Positions 1-8,358 are shown, counted from the first letter of the stretch. The stretch: 64,000 nt of DNA from Peptostreptococcus sp. MV1 (GCF_000758885.1 NZ_JRNB01000065.1:1-64000), one strand, 5' to 3'. A program made the numbers and translations. The notes: generated by a model not told the origin, from the sequence alone.

Positions 1-101
1 CTCTTTCATTATGCTGATAATTCTTGATAAATTTCAATAAATGCGTTATTATAATTACAGGAAAGTTTATAAAATTATAAACAATTTAGGAGGTTTAATT
101 C

Positions 102-1532
102 ATGAATAACTTAAGCAATATAGAACCAAAGGAAGTCTTTAGATGGTTTTACGAAATCAACCAGCACCCTAGAAGTTCTGGAAATGAACAAGAAGTGAGT
201 GATTTTTTGGTACAATTCGCCAAGGATAGAAATCTAGAAGTTTATCAGGACGAAATTCTTAACGTAATTATAAAGAAGCCTGGTACTCCAGGTTACGAAA
301 AATCTGAGCCAGTAATCATCCAGGGACATATGGACATGGTATGTGTGAAGACTGATGATTCTAACCACAACTTTGACACTGATCCTATCGAAATGATAGT
401 TGAAGGTGATGTAATCAGAGCTAACAACACTACTCTAGGCGGTGACGATGCAATAGCAGTAGCCTATGGTCTAGCTATATTAGATGCAGATGATATCCCT
501 CATCCTCCACTAGAGCTATTGGTAACTACAAACGAAGAAACTGGTATGGATGGTGCTATGGCCCTTAAGGCTGACCACTTGACAGGAACACGTTTACTAA
601 ATCTAGACACAGAAGTTGAAGGCGACTTCTTGGTAAGTTGCTCAGGTGGATCAAATATAGACCTTAGCTTTGACATAACTAGAGAAGCAAACTCAAGCAA
701 GGCCTACAAGCTAGTAATCTCTGGCCTAAAGGGTGGCCACTCTGGTGCTGAAATAGACAGACAGAGAGCCAATGCCATCAAGCTAGCTGCTAGACTAATG
801 TACCTAGTAAAGGCTGATGTTAGACTTGCATCATTTGTGGGTGGTATCAAGCACAATGCAGTTCCAGGAAATGCAGAAGTAGTATTTGCTACAGACAAGT
901 TTGACTCACTAAAAGATGGCCTAGATGCCCTAATAGCTGACCTAAAGGAAGAATATAGGGTTGAAGAACCAGATCTAGCAATAGTAATCACAGAAGCCGC
1001 AGCTGACCAGGTATACACTAAGGACCTTAGCGATTCAGTAATCGACATGCTAATGGCCCTACCAGATGGAGTTCAGTACATGAGCAAGGATATAGAAGGC
1101 CTAGTTCAGACATCTCTAAACAATGCTGTTATTCTAGAAAATGATGGAAAACTAGTACTTACTACTTCAGTACGTTCTGCATCATCTAGCTCACTAAGAG
1201 AAATCCTAAACAGGGTAACTATTATAGCCAACAGGATGGGTGCAGTTGCTAGAGAATACTCTGAATACCCAGCATGGCAGTACGAAGCAGTATCTCCACT
1301 TAGAGATATCTCTGAGAAAATCTACATAGAAATGTATGGAAAGGAACCTAACATCACATCTATCCATGCAGGCCTAGAGTGTGGACTACTAAAGGGAATC
1401 TTGCCAGATGCCGATATGATCAGTTTCGGACCAAGTATATTCGATGCCCACACACCTAAGGAACACATGTATATCTCTTCTGTTGAAAGAGTTTGGGAAT
1501 ACACTAAGAAATTACTTGCTGCTCTTAAATAA
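102..1532 (+). CDS. pepD: Aminoacyl-histidine dipeptidase, M20C family (PepD)
   Basis: Cytosolic zinc dipeptidase that finishes peptide breakdown by hydrolysing Xaa-His and other dipeptides, which suits an amino-acid fermenter. The 476 aa match full-length PepD. Visible metal-site motifs are QGHMDMV (about residues 74-80), the LGGDDA segment (about 114-119) and NEETGMDGA (about 143-151, catalytic Glu pair). A lid/dimerisation domain sits in the middle, with GLKGGHSGAEI near residue 210. The ATG at 102 follows TAGGAGGT at 87-94, so the start is firm. A TATAAT at 50-55 is a possible -10, but I see no convincing -35. The gene is monocistronic and ends in a strong hairpin at 1603. Family assignment is secure; substrate preference is not visible. 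Confidence 0.93.
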   Translation: MNNLSNIEPKEVFRWFYEINQHPRSSGNEQEVSDFLVQFAKDRNLEVYQDEILNVIIKKPGTPGYEKSEPVIIQGHMDMVCVKTDDSNHNFDTDPIEMIVEGDVIRANNTTLGGDDAIAVAYGLAILDADDIPHPPLELLVTTNEETGMDGAMALKADHLTGTRLLNLDTEVEGDFLVSCSGGSNIDLSFDITREANSSKAYKLVISGLKGGHSGAEIDRQRANAIKLAARLMYLVKADVRLASFVGGIKHNAVPGNAEVVFATDKFDSLKDGLDALIADLKEEYRVEEPDLAIVITEAAADQVYTKDLSDSVIDMLMALPDGVQYMSKDIEGLVQTSLNNAVILENDGKLVLTTSVRSASSSSLREILNRVTIIANRMGAVAREYSEYPAWQYEAVSPLRDISEKIYIEMYGKEPNITSIHAGLECGLLKGILPDADMISFGPSIFDAHTPKEHMYISSVERVWEYTKKLLAALK

Positions 1533-1812
1533 GAGCGTTTAACAACAAATAGGGGCTACGCATTCTAGTAAGATTGAACCTACCCCAAAAAGTTGGACTT
1601 TTTAGCGAGACGGCTTCGGCTGCCTCGCTATTTTTTATTCCTACTAAATTTTATAATTTCTGAACTACTTGCAAGAGCTCCCATACTTATGTATGTCCAA
1701 TTTCATTCCATCTGAATACTTCTTCACAAGCAATTCCTCTTTAAATATACAAACAATTATAAAAAATAATCAAAAAAAGTTCACTTTTTCTAAAAAAAAT
1801 AGCAAAAAAAAA
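1533..1812. other. Intergenic region with a possible IS3-type end
   Basis: About 400 bases separate pepD and purC. Apart from the pepD terminator and the purC promoter I see no gene. At 1573-1600 the text TGAACCTACCCCAAAAAGTT, followed by GGAC, resembles the terminal repeat of IS150/IS3-type elements as I remember them, but no transposase or second end is present. The rest is AT-rich with A and T tracts. Confidence 0.35.
1603..1637 (+). terminator. Rho-independent terminator after pepD
   Basis: Arms TAGCGAG and CTCGCTA enclose an inner stem capped by a C(TTCG)G tetraloop, followed by TTTTTT. It is strong and oriented for pepD. Confidence 0.9.
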
Positions 1813-1841
1813 TTGACGAATCCCCCCTATTGTGAGATAAT
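1813..1841 (+). promoter_or_regulatory. Sigma-A promoter of purC
   Basis: TTGACG (1813-1818), a 17-base spacer and GATAAT (1836-1841), about 100 bases before purC. It is a near-consensus housekeeping promoter. No purine riboswitch core is visible in the leader. Confidence 0.75.
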
Positions 1842-1942
1842 AAGTACATAGAAAACGAACTATTTTTCTAAACTTGTAAAGAACGTGCGTATATTGTGCG
1901 TTTACTATAAAAATTTTGGTATGTATTCATAGGAGGATTAAA

Positions 1943-2620
1943 ATGAATAAGATTTATACTGGTAAGACTAAAGACGTATTTGAAATTGATGATAAGAATG
2001 TGCTATTAAAGTTCAAAGATGATGTAACTGGTAAAGACGGAGTTTTTGATCCAGGCGAAAACCAGGTAGGACTACAAATAGAAGGTGCTGGTCGTTCAGC
2101 TGTTGCTATGACTAAGTTCTTCTATGAAAAGCTAAATGCTATGGGCCTAAACACTCACTTCGTATCTGCTGATGTAGACAAGAATGAAGCAGTGGTTAAG
2201 AAGGCTAAGGTATTTGGTAAGGGTGTAGAAGTAATCGTTCGTTACAGGGCAGTAGGATCATTCATCAGAAGATATGGTGACTACATCGAATCTGGAACTG
2301 TAATCCCTCCATACGTTGAGGTAACTCTAAAGGACGACGATAGAAACGACCCACTAATCACTAAGGATGCCCTTGCCCTACTAAACATCATGTCAGAAGC
2401 TGAATACGACGAACTAGCTAAGCTAGCTCTAGGAATAGGCGAAGTAGTAAAGGCTGAATTAGCTAAAAAGGAATTAGAACTATACGATATCAAGTTCGAA
2501 TTCGGTATGATAGACGGCAAGGTTGCCCTAATAGACGAAATATCAGGCGGAAACATGAGAGCTTATAAGGGAGACGAATACATCGAACCACTAAAGCTAG
2601 AAAAGATCATGTTAGGTTAA
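1943..2620 (+). CDS. purC: SAICAR synthetase (phosphoribosylaminoimidazole-succinocarboxamide synthase)
   Basis: Catalyses ATP-dependent joining of aspartate to CAIR in de novo purine synthesis. The 225 aa are typical of PurC. The N-terminal IYTGKTKDVFE is the family signature (glycine-rich ATP lobe), and SGGNMRAYKGDE near residue 205 belongs to the C-terminal region. I chose the ATG at 1943 because AGGAGG (1931-1936) lies seven bases upstream; the reading frame is open further upstream but has no ribosome site there. It stands alone, with its own promoter and terminator, rather than in a purine operon as in Bacillus. Other pur genes must lie elsewhere. Confidence 0.95.
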   Translation: MNKIYTGKTKDVFEIDDKNVLLKFKDDVTGKDGVFDPGENQVGLQIEGAGRSAVAMTKFFYEKLNAMGLNTHFVSADVDKNEAVVKKAKVFGKGVEVIVRYRAVGSFIRRYGDYIESGTVIPPYVEVTLKDDDRNDPLITKDALALLNIMSEAEYDELAKLALGIGEVVKAELAKKELELYDIKFEFGMIDGKVALIDEISGGNMRAYKGDEYIEPLKLEKIMLG

Positions 2621-2693
2621 TTTGGCCTCAATTTAATATAATTTCACATATAATATGACTAGGGATTTTTCACAGATCTCCCTAGTAGCTAAG

Positions 2694-2735
2694 AAGGCTC
2701 ATTTATACTTTGTATAAGTGTGCCTTTTTGTTTTA
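2694..2735 (+). terminator. Terminator after purC
   Basis: AAGGC...TTATAC-TTTG-TATAAG...GCCTT hairpin followed by TTTTTGTTTT. A second hairpin without a T-run (ACTAGGGA/TCCCTAGT, 2658-2686) precedes it. Confidence 0.85.
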
Positions 2736-2827
2736 TTAAAAACTAGTTGCAATATATATAGCCGTAAATTGCAATATCAATTTGTACACTTTTTTTGCCA
2801 CTCTTGCAAAAATATCGACAACACCAA

Positions 2828-2930
2828 GGACGAAAGTTTCGTCCAAGATGCTGCCGAATAATTTAAAAATGAATGTATAGAGAGTATAGAAGAGAGTATA
2901 GAATTTTTTCGAGAGTATAGAATTTTTTCT
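2828..2930. repeat. Short palindrome and direct repeats in AT-rich spacer
   Basis: A perfect palindrome with 8-base arms (GGACGAAA-G-TTTCGTCC, 2828-2844) is followed by AGAGTATAG three times between about 2881 and 2920. Two of the copies extend to AGAGTATAGAATTTTTTC. No convincing gene spans it: the open frame across it on the minus strand has only a TTG start, no ribosome site and no recognisable motif. It lies between purC and a transposase remnant, so it may be insertion debris. Confidence 0.5.
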
Positions 2931-2989
2931 GTAAATTTGCCTTCTATGGATAATCTGCCAATTGGGCAATTAAATTTTTTATATAGAAC

Positions 2990-3141
2990 CCCAGTTCCTG
3001 ATAAGTAAATCGATTTTAAATCAGTAGCAAATACCTTTTGTCTTTATAACTAACATATCTAAGTGTGTTTCTTACTTGATGTACTATACAAGGCTGGTAT
3101 TCAGTTTTAGGAATGCTACGTTTATAGACTACATTATACTT
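2990..3141 (-). pseudogene. Remnant of an IS256/mutator-family transposase
   Basis: Read on the minus strand, one frame gives SIPKTEYQPCIVHQVRNT followed by LRYVSYKDKR, then an in-frame stop (TAA at 3016-3018). This is the conserved stretch around the catalytic region of IS256-type (DDE) transposases, whose usual form is FPKTEIQRCIVHQIRN...YVSYKD. Only about 40 residues remain. The N-terminal part, the rest of the C-terminus and the inverted repeats are missing, so the element is dead. It lies directly downstream of the five-gene accessory island and probably marks one of its borders. Confidence 0.8.
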
Positions 3142-3168
3142 ATTAAATATTATAAAATATCAACTGTT

Positions 3169-4227
3169 TTACTTAGAAATTTCCATTAATACTTCTCGCC
3201 ATCTAATAGCTTTCTCTGGGAGTATATTATCGTTCTCACTATTCATAATAAACTCATAAATTTCCTTTGGATCAAGTATTTTAATATTTTCATACTTTTT
3301 ACCCTTTATTTGTCCTTTTGTAGTAAATAGATAAACTTCACCATCTAAGTGTTTAAACTTTTCAGTGTCTAAATCTATTTCTCCTTTTTTTACTTGAATA
3401 TACACATTTTTTTTATTTTGTCCACTCTTATCTTTATCATGATTTATTAATACGCACTCATATAATGGCGTCGAACTTTTACATGTAGATGGAATTGTTA
3501 TGTAGCCATATTTTTTAAATAGCCACATACAAATTATATCTTCACAATCATTTGGAGAGATTAAATCAAATATACTATCAGGACTATTATCAAGATCACC
3601 AATTTTATAAATAGTATTATGAAGTTTATTGGCTATATACTTTGAAAATTTCAAAGCACTATCATTATTGATTTTTTGTAAAGTATTTCCTCTAAAAAAT
3701 GATGTAGTAATAATACCTGGAATATCAGCCTCTCCCCCAATTATAAGCCATTTGATATTTGTTCTTTGATTAGAAGCATCCATATCTAAAGCTTTTTTTG
3801 AAGAATCATATTTATATTCACTATTTTTTTGAACTAAACCTAGCAAATATAGACCATCCTTCCTCATCCAAACGAAATCATTTTCTGATATATTATTTAA
3901 TCTTCTAACATTGTCTATTTTACTGTACACTTTATTTTTATTCACAAACTTTTCATATTCTTCAAATCTTTCATTTTCTTTAGCATTCGCAATTAAATTT
4001 CTCTGCCTATCTATATACTCCCTATCCTTGATTAAATCAAGAGTACATGTTGATTTTTCTAAGTGTTTATCCTTTAAACTCCATCCCATTGCTAAGATTT
4101 CATTTTCAAAGCAATAATTTGCAACACTTTCATTCAGTTCATTATTAGTTTTAGTCTGCAATCTCCACACATTACACTTTTCTACTAGTTCTTCAGTTTC
4201 TAAATTTTTATTGTTAACATTTCTCAT
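3169..4227 (-). CDS. Putative PUA/EVE-like sensor fused to a Mrr-like nuclease domain
   Basis: 352 aa, last gene of the island. Residues about 18-185 look like a diverged copy of the PUA/EVE-like module of the two first genes: VWRL near 20, EILAMGW at 43-49, then FVWMRKDGLYLLGLVQ (118-133) and an IKWL strand. Residues about 220-330 carry a PD-(D/E)xK-like pattern: CEDIICMWLFKKYGY (228-242), YEC (256-258) and YIQVKKGE (276-283), i.e. the QxK variant of Mrr-type restriction enzymes. The expected role is a nuclease guided by a sensor of modified or damaged nucleic acid; this is inference from family. AGGAGG precedes the ATG. Very AT-rich, unlike the flanking housekeeping genes. Confidence 0.55.
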   Translation of the reverse strand: MRNVNNKNLETEELVEKCNVWRLQTKTNNELNESVANYCFENEILAMGWSLKDKHLEKSTCTLDLIKDREYIDRQRNLIANAKENERFEEYEKFVNKNKVYSKIDNVRRLNNISENDFVWMRKDGLYLLGLVQKNSEYKYDSSKKALDMDASNQRTNIKWLIIGGEADIPGIITTSFFRGNTLQKINNDSALKFSKYIANKLHNTIYKIGDLDNSPDSIFDLISPNDCEDIICMWLFKKYGYITIPSTCKSSTPLYECVLINHDKDKSGQNKKNVYIQVKKGEIDLDTEKFKHLDGEVYLFTTKGQIKGKKYENIKILDPKEIYEFIMNSENDNILPEKAIRWREVLMEISK

Positions 4228-4304
4228 AATAAACCTCCTATAAAATAAATTTCATTATCTTTAGAATATTTTAAATTATTAACAAGTTCATTTGATATAG
4301 GCAC

Positions 4305-5177
4305 CTATAAATACTTTATATCCCCATACATAAGAGGGAAAAAATCGAAATATTCAACATCCACTACCTCTGCATAAACTTTTTCATCCTGACCATCTAC
4401 TGGTATGTAAAAATGGGATCCCTCATATACCCTTAAATCTTTTGATAAAAACACATGATATTTACCCTCTGAATCTACAAGTCTGCATACAGCATAGTCA
4501 GACTTACAAAGTCTAATTTTTCTATACCTTGTTTTGTCAAATATATTATATTTTCTATGATCAAATCCCTTCATCATATATTCATTTTCGACTATCAAAT
4601 CCATAAACTCCTCATAGAAAACTGGCAGTCCAATTAGATCAAAACTTCCAGAGAATCTATGTGTAGGCTTACCATCATTATATTCAACTTCAATAGTATA
4701 GGTTTCTACTCGGTCTGAATCATTTAAGATATCCTCAAGATCTCCTAAACACATTCCAAATATATCCTCTGGGTTCCCTGCACACTTTCCAAATATATTT
4801 TTCTCACCAAAATGTAAAATATAAACAATTAATTCCCTAAAGATATTGAATGTACAAAAATACTCGCTTTCCCTACTATTTTTATAACCATTTTCTAAGG
4901 TAAAAATATACTCATTACTGTAATTTACATGATCAGCACCTTTATCTGACTGAAGTATTTTAATTGTAGTGTTTGCTAAATCAATTTCCATTGACTCATT
5001 TAACCTATCATAGCACTTAAAATCATCGTCTATCAAATAGTCATGTATTCTTTCATATGATATTTTAATTCTAGAAACCGGACATTTTTCAACTAATTGG
5101 GGATCACCATAGTTTACTTTTTCATAATACCCTTCTTTTTCTTTTAATTTTTTGTATTTAATTAATCTATTTAGCAT
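4305..5177 (-). CDS. Unrecognised protein of the accessory island
   Basis: 290 aa that I cannot assign. It is hydrophilic and acidic, with no signal peptide or membrane segment. A local repeat of G-N/D-x-E-D-I occurs near residues 132-148 (GNPEDIFGMCLGDLEDIL). The C-terminal third (about 215-290) alternates charged and hydrophobic residues as a beta-rich domain would. It lies 116 bases after the AbiH-like gene and 77 bases before the nuclease gene on the same strand, so it probably belongs to the same transcript. GAGAGG precedes the ATG at a usable distance. Coding status is supported by length and position; function unknown. Confidence 0.5.
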   Translation of the reverse strand: MLNRLIKYKKLKEKEGYYEKVNYGDPQLVEKCPVSRIKISYERIHDYLIDDDFKCYDRLNESMEIDLANTTIKILQSDKGADHVNYSNEYIFTLENGYKNSRESEYFCTFNIFRELIVYILHFGEKNIFGKCAGNPEDIFGMCLGDLEDILNDSDRVETYTIEVEYNDGKPTHRFSGSFDLIGLPVFYEEFMDLIVENEYMMKGFDHRKYNIFDKTRYRKIRLCKSDYAVCRLVDSEGKYHVFLSKDLRVYEGSHFYIPVDGQDEKVYAEVVDVEYFDFFPLMYGDIKYL

Positions 5178-5293
5178 AATAGGCCTCTCTACTAATTTCC
5201 CTTTTATAAGTTCTTTTTATAATCTATATTTACAAAAAATATTACTTTGAACGCCATTTCAAAAACCAATATTATTATGATGGTGTATAATCT

Positions 5294-6694
5294 TTACTTA
5301 TACGATTTGATTATCAGTTCGATATTACCAAAAATTTTATATATAGATTTTATTTTCTCAATCACATCTTCACCTTCAAACTTAAATAAAATCACCTTGT
5401 TTAATAGGGGCATTTTACTCTTTAATAAACCTAGATAGTTTTTATCAATCGCTAAACTATGTCCTAATATAATTATCTCTTCTACTTTTGAATAATCTGT
5501 TTGATCCATATATATTTGGAACTCATTGTCCCTAGCATACTCTAATATTTCTTTTGAAGGTTCTTTATATTTACAGCTAGAATCATTTTTTTCATTTTCA
5601 TCTATTAAATATTCTCCTCTTCCAGAAAATAAACAGTATAGATGTTCCAACAACTCATCTTGTAACTGATCACTATATTTATAATTCCTACTTTTTAAAA
5701 ATCTCCTGAAATTTAAAATTTCTTTTTTAAAATCCTTTCTAAACTTTATAAATTCACCCCCACAAGAATCTGGGACATCATCTTCAGGAAAGCCCAAAAT
5801 AATATATCCATCTTCAGATATGGAACCATGAATATATTTTACATTATTAGTATATAGCTTAATAGTATCCGTATAATTAAAATTAATAGCCAAAGTTTCT
5901 TCATCTATTACCTCTAAAATAGACTCTATTATATCTACAGTTTTATTCATAACATTATTTTGTAAGTATTCTGCAAATAAAGTTGTAATGTTATTATAAA
6001 TTATATTAGTATCGAGCATTTTTTCTTCTATTATTTTGTCGGAATCTATATCTATAATGTCATGAAAATTTTCACTAAAGATACCTAATGCAACAGATTT
6101 CATACACCCTTCAATATCACACCAATTTAAATCATCTTTCTTATTTTTATTATGACTTTCTATCAATTTTTTAAAAGCTTTAATAAAGTTCTCCTCCTTA
6201 TTATTATATAAAAAGTCAATATACTTTGTTTTCAGTCCATGTGATAAGTCAAATCCATTCCCTATTATTGCAACTTTCTTTATATCCTTACTGTGAATAT
6301 CACCTCCTATTTCTTGCTCCACTCTAGTAATTAATATATCAACATTATTCAAATCTTCATTAGTTAAATATATATGTTTTTCTTTTTTATTTTTTAAATA
6401 TACTATATTAATAAAGGATTCATAACCTTTACATCTTTTAATCAACTTTTTAAGTGCACTAAAAATACTAGCCCAAACTATAGCTGTTTCACCAATTTCT
6501 TTTATGTTAATTATTATATCCATAAGATTTGGTTCAAACGCTCTAGGCTGGCACATAAAATATACTTTTCCCTTATAATCACTACTAATAAATCCATTTC
6601 CTAGAAATTCTTCCATGGCATCTAGGTTAAAATCTAGATTTTTCTTTTCTAATTCACTTGCATTTGTACTTATGCCGACTTCAATTTCAACCAT
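5294..6694 (-). CDS. AbiH-like abortive infection protein with N-terminal extension
   Basis: About 466 aa from the ATG at 6694, which has GGTGG eight bases upstream; an in-frame ATG at 6718 is possible but has no ribosome site. From about residue 138 the sequence shows the AbiH pattern: VAIIGNGFDLSHGLKTKYIDFL, later INFNYTDTIKLY...YIHGS...IILGFPEDD, and near the end EEIIILGHSLAIDKNYL. AbiH proteins are phage-exclusion factors of lactococcal plasmids and defence islands; their biochemistry is poorly known. The first 130 residues are extra: a WASIFSALKKLIKRCKGY helix and short strands, similar to small effector-associated domains of bacterial conflict systems (tentative). It starts just after the second PUA-like gene. 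Confidence 0.7.
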   Translation of the reverse strand: MVEIEVGISTNASELEKKNLDFNLDAMEEFLGNGFISSDYKGKVYFMCQPRAFEPNLMDIIINIKEIGETAIVWASIFSALKKLIKRCKGYESFINIVYLKNKKEKHIYLTNEDLNNVDILITRVEQEIGGDIHSKDIKKVAIIGNGFDLSHGLKTKYIDFLYNNKEENFIKAFKKLIESHNKNKKDDLNWCDIEGCMKSVALGIFSENFHDIIDIDSDKIIEEKMLDTNIIYNNITTLFAEYLQNNVMNKTVDIIESILEVIDEETLAINFNYTDTIKLYTNNVKYIHGSISEDGYIILGFPEDDVPDSCGGEFIKFRKDFKKEILNFRRFLKSRNYKYSDQLQDELLEHLYCLFSGRGEYLIDENEKNDSSCKYKEPSKEILEYARDNEFQIYMDQTDYSKVEEIIILGHSLAIDKNYLGLLKSKMPLLNKVILFKFEGEDVIEKIKSIYKIFGNIELIIKSYK

Positions 6695-6737
6695 TACTTG
6701 TTCCACCATCCTTCTCATCAACAATTATATTTCATTA

Positions 6738-7439
6738 TTACTCTTCAAAGTATAATGTTGAAAAATACAAACTTAGACGCTCTGACTCTTTTTTTGATAG
6801 ATCCTTAGGTAATACAAATGAGATTTCAAATCCTGGTCTTAATGGGTATTTAACTTCAATTACATTTGTCGGTAATGATGTTTTACTTCCATTCACTTCT
6901 AATTCTTCATCCAATAATATTTTTTCTCCCTTAGATAGTGCCTCAATCTCATCAAAGTGTTTACTTAAATCTGATATAGTTCTTTGATTTTTCAAAGATA
7001 ATCTTAATTTCATCGAAAGATTTTCACGTAATGTTTCATATACAGACCATTCGACATGTCTTTGATGAGGATATCCTTCCTCATCATTATCTTTTTCTTC
7101 ATCAAAGTTATAATCACTCGTTATTCTACCAAAGTAAATATTATCACCATAAGGGGTCAAGATTAAGTCACCTATTTCCATCCTATTTACGAAATTATCA
7201 AGTATTGAAGCAACATTTCCAAGCACCACTTTTGAATAATTATATTTGTCATTATTATCAATTATTTTTTTGATGTCGTCCTTATTTTTATTGTGTAAAT
7301 TTCCTATGCAAGGCCATCCTACAGCTATAATTTTCTCATTCTTAAATTCATCCATTCTATCCTCTCCATGTGGATGTGGTCTTAATAACCAAGCTACCTT
7401 CCTACCTGTAACCTTACTATTATTTTTTAAATTTGTCAT
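6738..7439 (-). CDS. PUA/EVE-like domain protein (full-length copy)
   Basis: 233 aa. Residues about 14-130 form the module: KVAWLLRPHPHG, DEFKNEKIIAVGWPCIGNL, then GDLILTPYGDNIYFGRITSDY and HQRHVEW. This matches the PUA-like (EVE/ASCH superfamily) domain often found in front of Mrr-type nucleases and in defence loci, where it is thought to bind modified bases or nucleotides. The C-terminal 45 residues (PLRPGFEISFVLPKDLSKKE...) form a separate short tail that I have seen on other prokaryotic multidomain proteins but cannot name. AAGGAGG precedes the ATG. It is a tandem paralogue of the upstream gene and ends 43 bases before the preferred AbiH-like start. Confidence 0.6.
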   Translation of the reverse strand: MTNLKNNSKVTGRKVAWLLRPHPHGEDRMDEFKNEKIIAVGWPCIGNLHNKNKDDIKKIIDNNDKYNYSKVVLGNVASILDNFVNRMEIGDLILTPYGDNIYFGRITSDYNFDEEKDNDEEGYPHQRHVEWSVYETLRENLSMKLRLSLKNQRTISDLSKHFDEIEALSKGEKILLDEELEVNGSKTSLPTNVIEVKYPLRPGFEISFVLPKDLSKKESERLSLYFSTLYFEE

Positions 7440-7494
7440 TGCAATTCCTCCTTAAAAACTCTTTTTTTAATATAGTCTTATATATCAAATATAC

Positions 7495-8004
7495 TTAATC
7501 TCTATTTATCATATAATTATCCTCTATCTCATCAAAGTGTTTGCTTAAATCACCTATCGCTTTGGGATATCTCAAAGATTTTCTTAAATTATCAGAAAGT
7601 TTTTTACGTGATGCTTTATTAATAACCCACTCAACTTGTCTTTGATGTGAATACCCCTTTTCATAAGTATCTTTTTCTTCATTATAAATATAATCACTAG
7701 TTATTCTACCGAAATATATATCATCACCATCTGGCATCAAAATTAGATCTCCTACTTCCATCTTATTTACAAATATATTAAGGCTTGAAGCTGCTTGTCC
7801 TAGTCTTGAACCAACATAGTTATATGGTTCACCAGAAAGAAGATTTTTAATTTGATCCCTTGATTTTCCATATAGGTTACCGATACAAGGCCAGCCTATA
7901 GCTATAATTTCTTCATTCTTAAACTCATCCAGTCTCTTGATTTTGTGTGGTGACGGTCTTAGCAACCAAGCCACTTTTACATTTGTTACTTTTAAATCTT
8001 TCAT
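7495..8004 (-). CDS. PUA/EVE-like domain protein (shorter tandem copy)
   Basis: 169 aa, first gene of the island. It aligns with the next gene over nearly its whole length (VAWLLRPSPH, DEFKNEEIIAIGWPCIGNL, GDLILMPDGDDIYFGRITSDY, HQRQVEW, DLSKHFDEIE). It stops right after that last block, where the paralogue continues with its C-terminal tail. So it is either a truncated duplicate or a stand-alone sensor that lost the tail. AAGGAGG lies before the ATG. The spacing of 55 bases to the next gene fits one transcript. The shared module is beyond doubt; the function is inferred only from the family. Confidence 0.6.
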   Translation of the reverse strand: MKDLKVTNVKVAWLLRPSPHKIKRLDEFKNEEIIAIGWPCIGNLYGKSRDQIKNLLSGEPYNYVGSRLGQAASSLNIFVNKMEVGDLILMPDGDDIYFGRITSDYIYNEEKDTYEKGYSHQRQVEWVINKASRKKLSDNLRKSLRYPKAIGDLSKHFDEIEDNYMINRD

Positions 8005-8239
8005 TTTGTTCCTCCTTTTTCATTTATACTTTATTAAATATTTATTTCAGATATGTATAATATATATCATAATATATGCCACAATATATATTGTGTTTAT
8101 TATTATATATCTACTATTATCTACCCTTATCTAAGCTATATATCATATTTCTTCCTTTGTCAATTATTTTTCGTAAAATTTTTATTTATTTTTTTGATCT
8201 TATTTACTAGTGATAAAATATGCTATCATTTTATTAAAT
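8005..8239. other. AT-rich leader of the accessory island
   Basis: About 235 bases of extremely AT-rich sequence with many TATATAT and TATTAT runs. It must contain the promoter for the five-gene minus-strand operon, but so many TATAAT-like words occur that I cannot choose one. No gene is supported. Confidence 0.4.
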
Positions 8240-8291
8240 AAAAAAGCACCTACTCAGCTAATATCAGTAGATACAAACTTGTAGATGCTTC
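8240..8291 (-). terminator. Terminator after valS
   Basis: On the minus strand GAAGCATCTAC pairs with GTAGGTGCTT, followed by TTTTTTATTT. It separates valS from the accessory island. Confidence 0.8.
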
Positions 8292-8358
8292 CTTATATTA
8301 TTATTTTTTATTACGTTTTTCTATAAATCATCCAATTATGACTTAGAATATCGGCTTA

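Noticed and set aside
1669-1851. Plus-strand open frame of 60 codons before purC
   Set aside because: No ribosome site; overlaps the purC promoter; low-complexity Lys/Asn-rich end.
2736-2969. Minus-strand open frame of 77 codons after purC
   Set aside because: Only a TTG start, no ribosome site, runs through the AGAGTATAG repeats and shows no motif.
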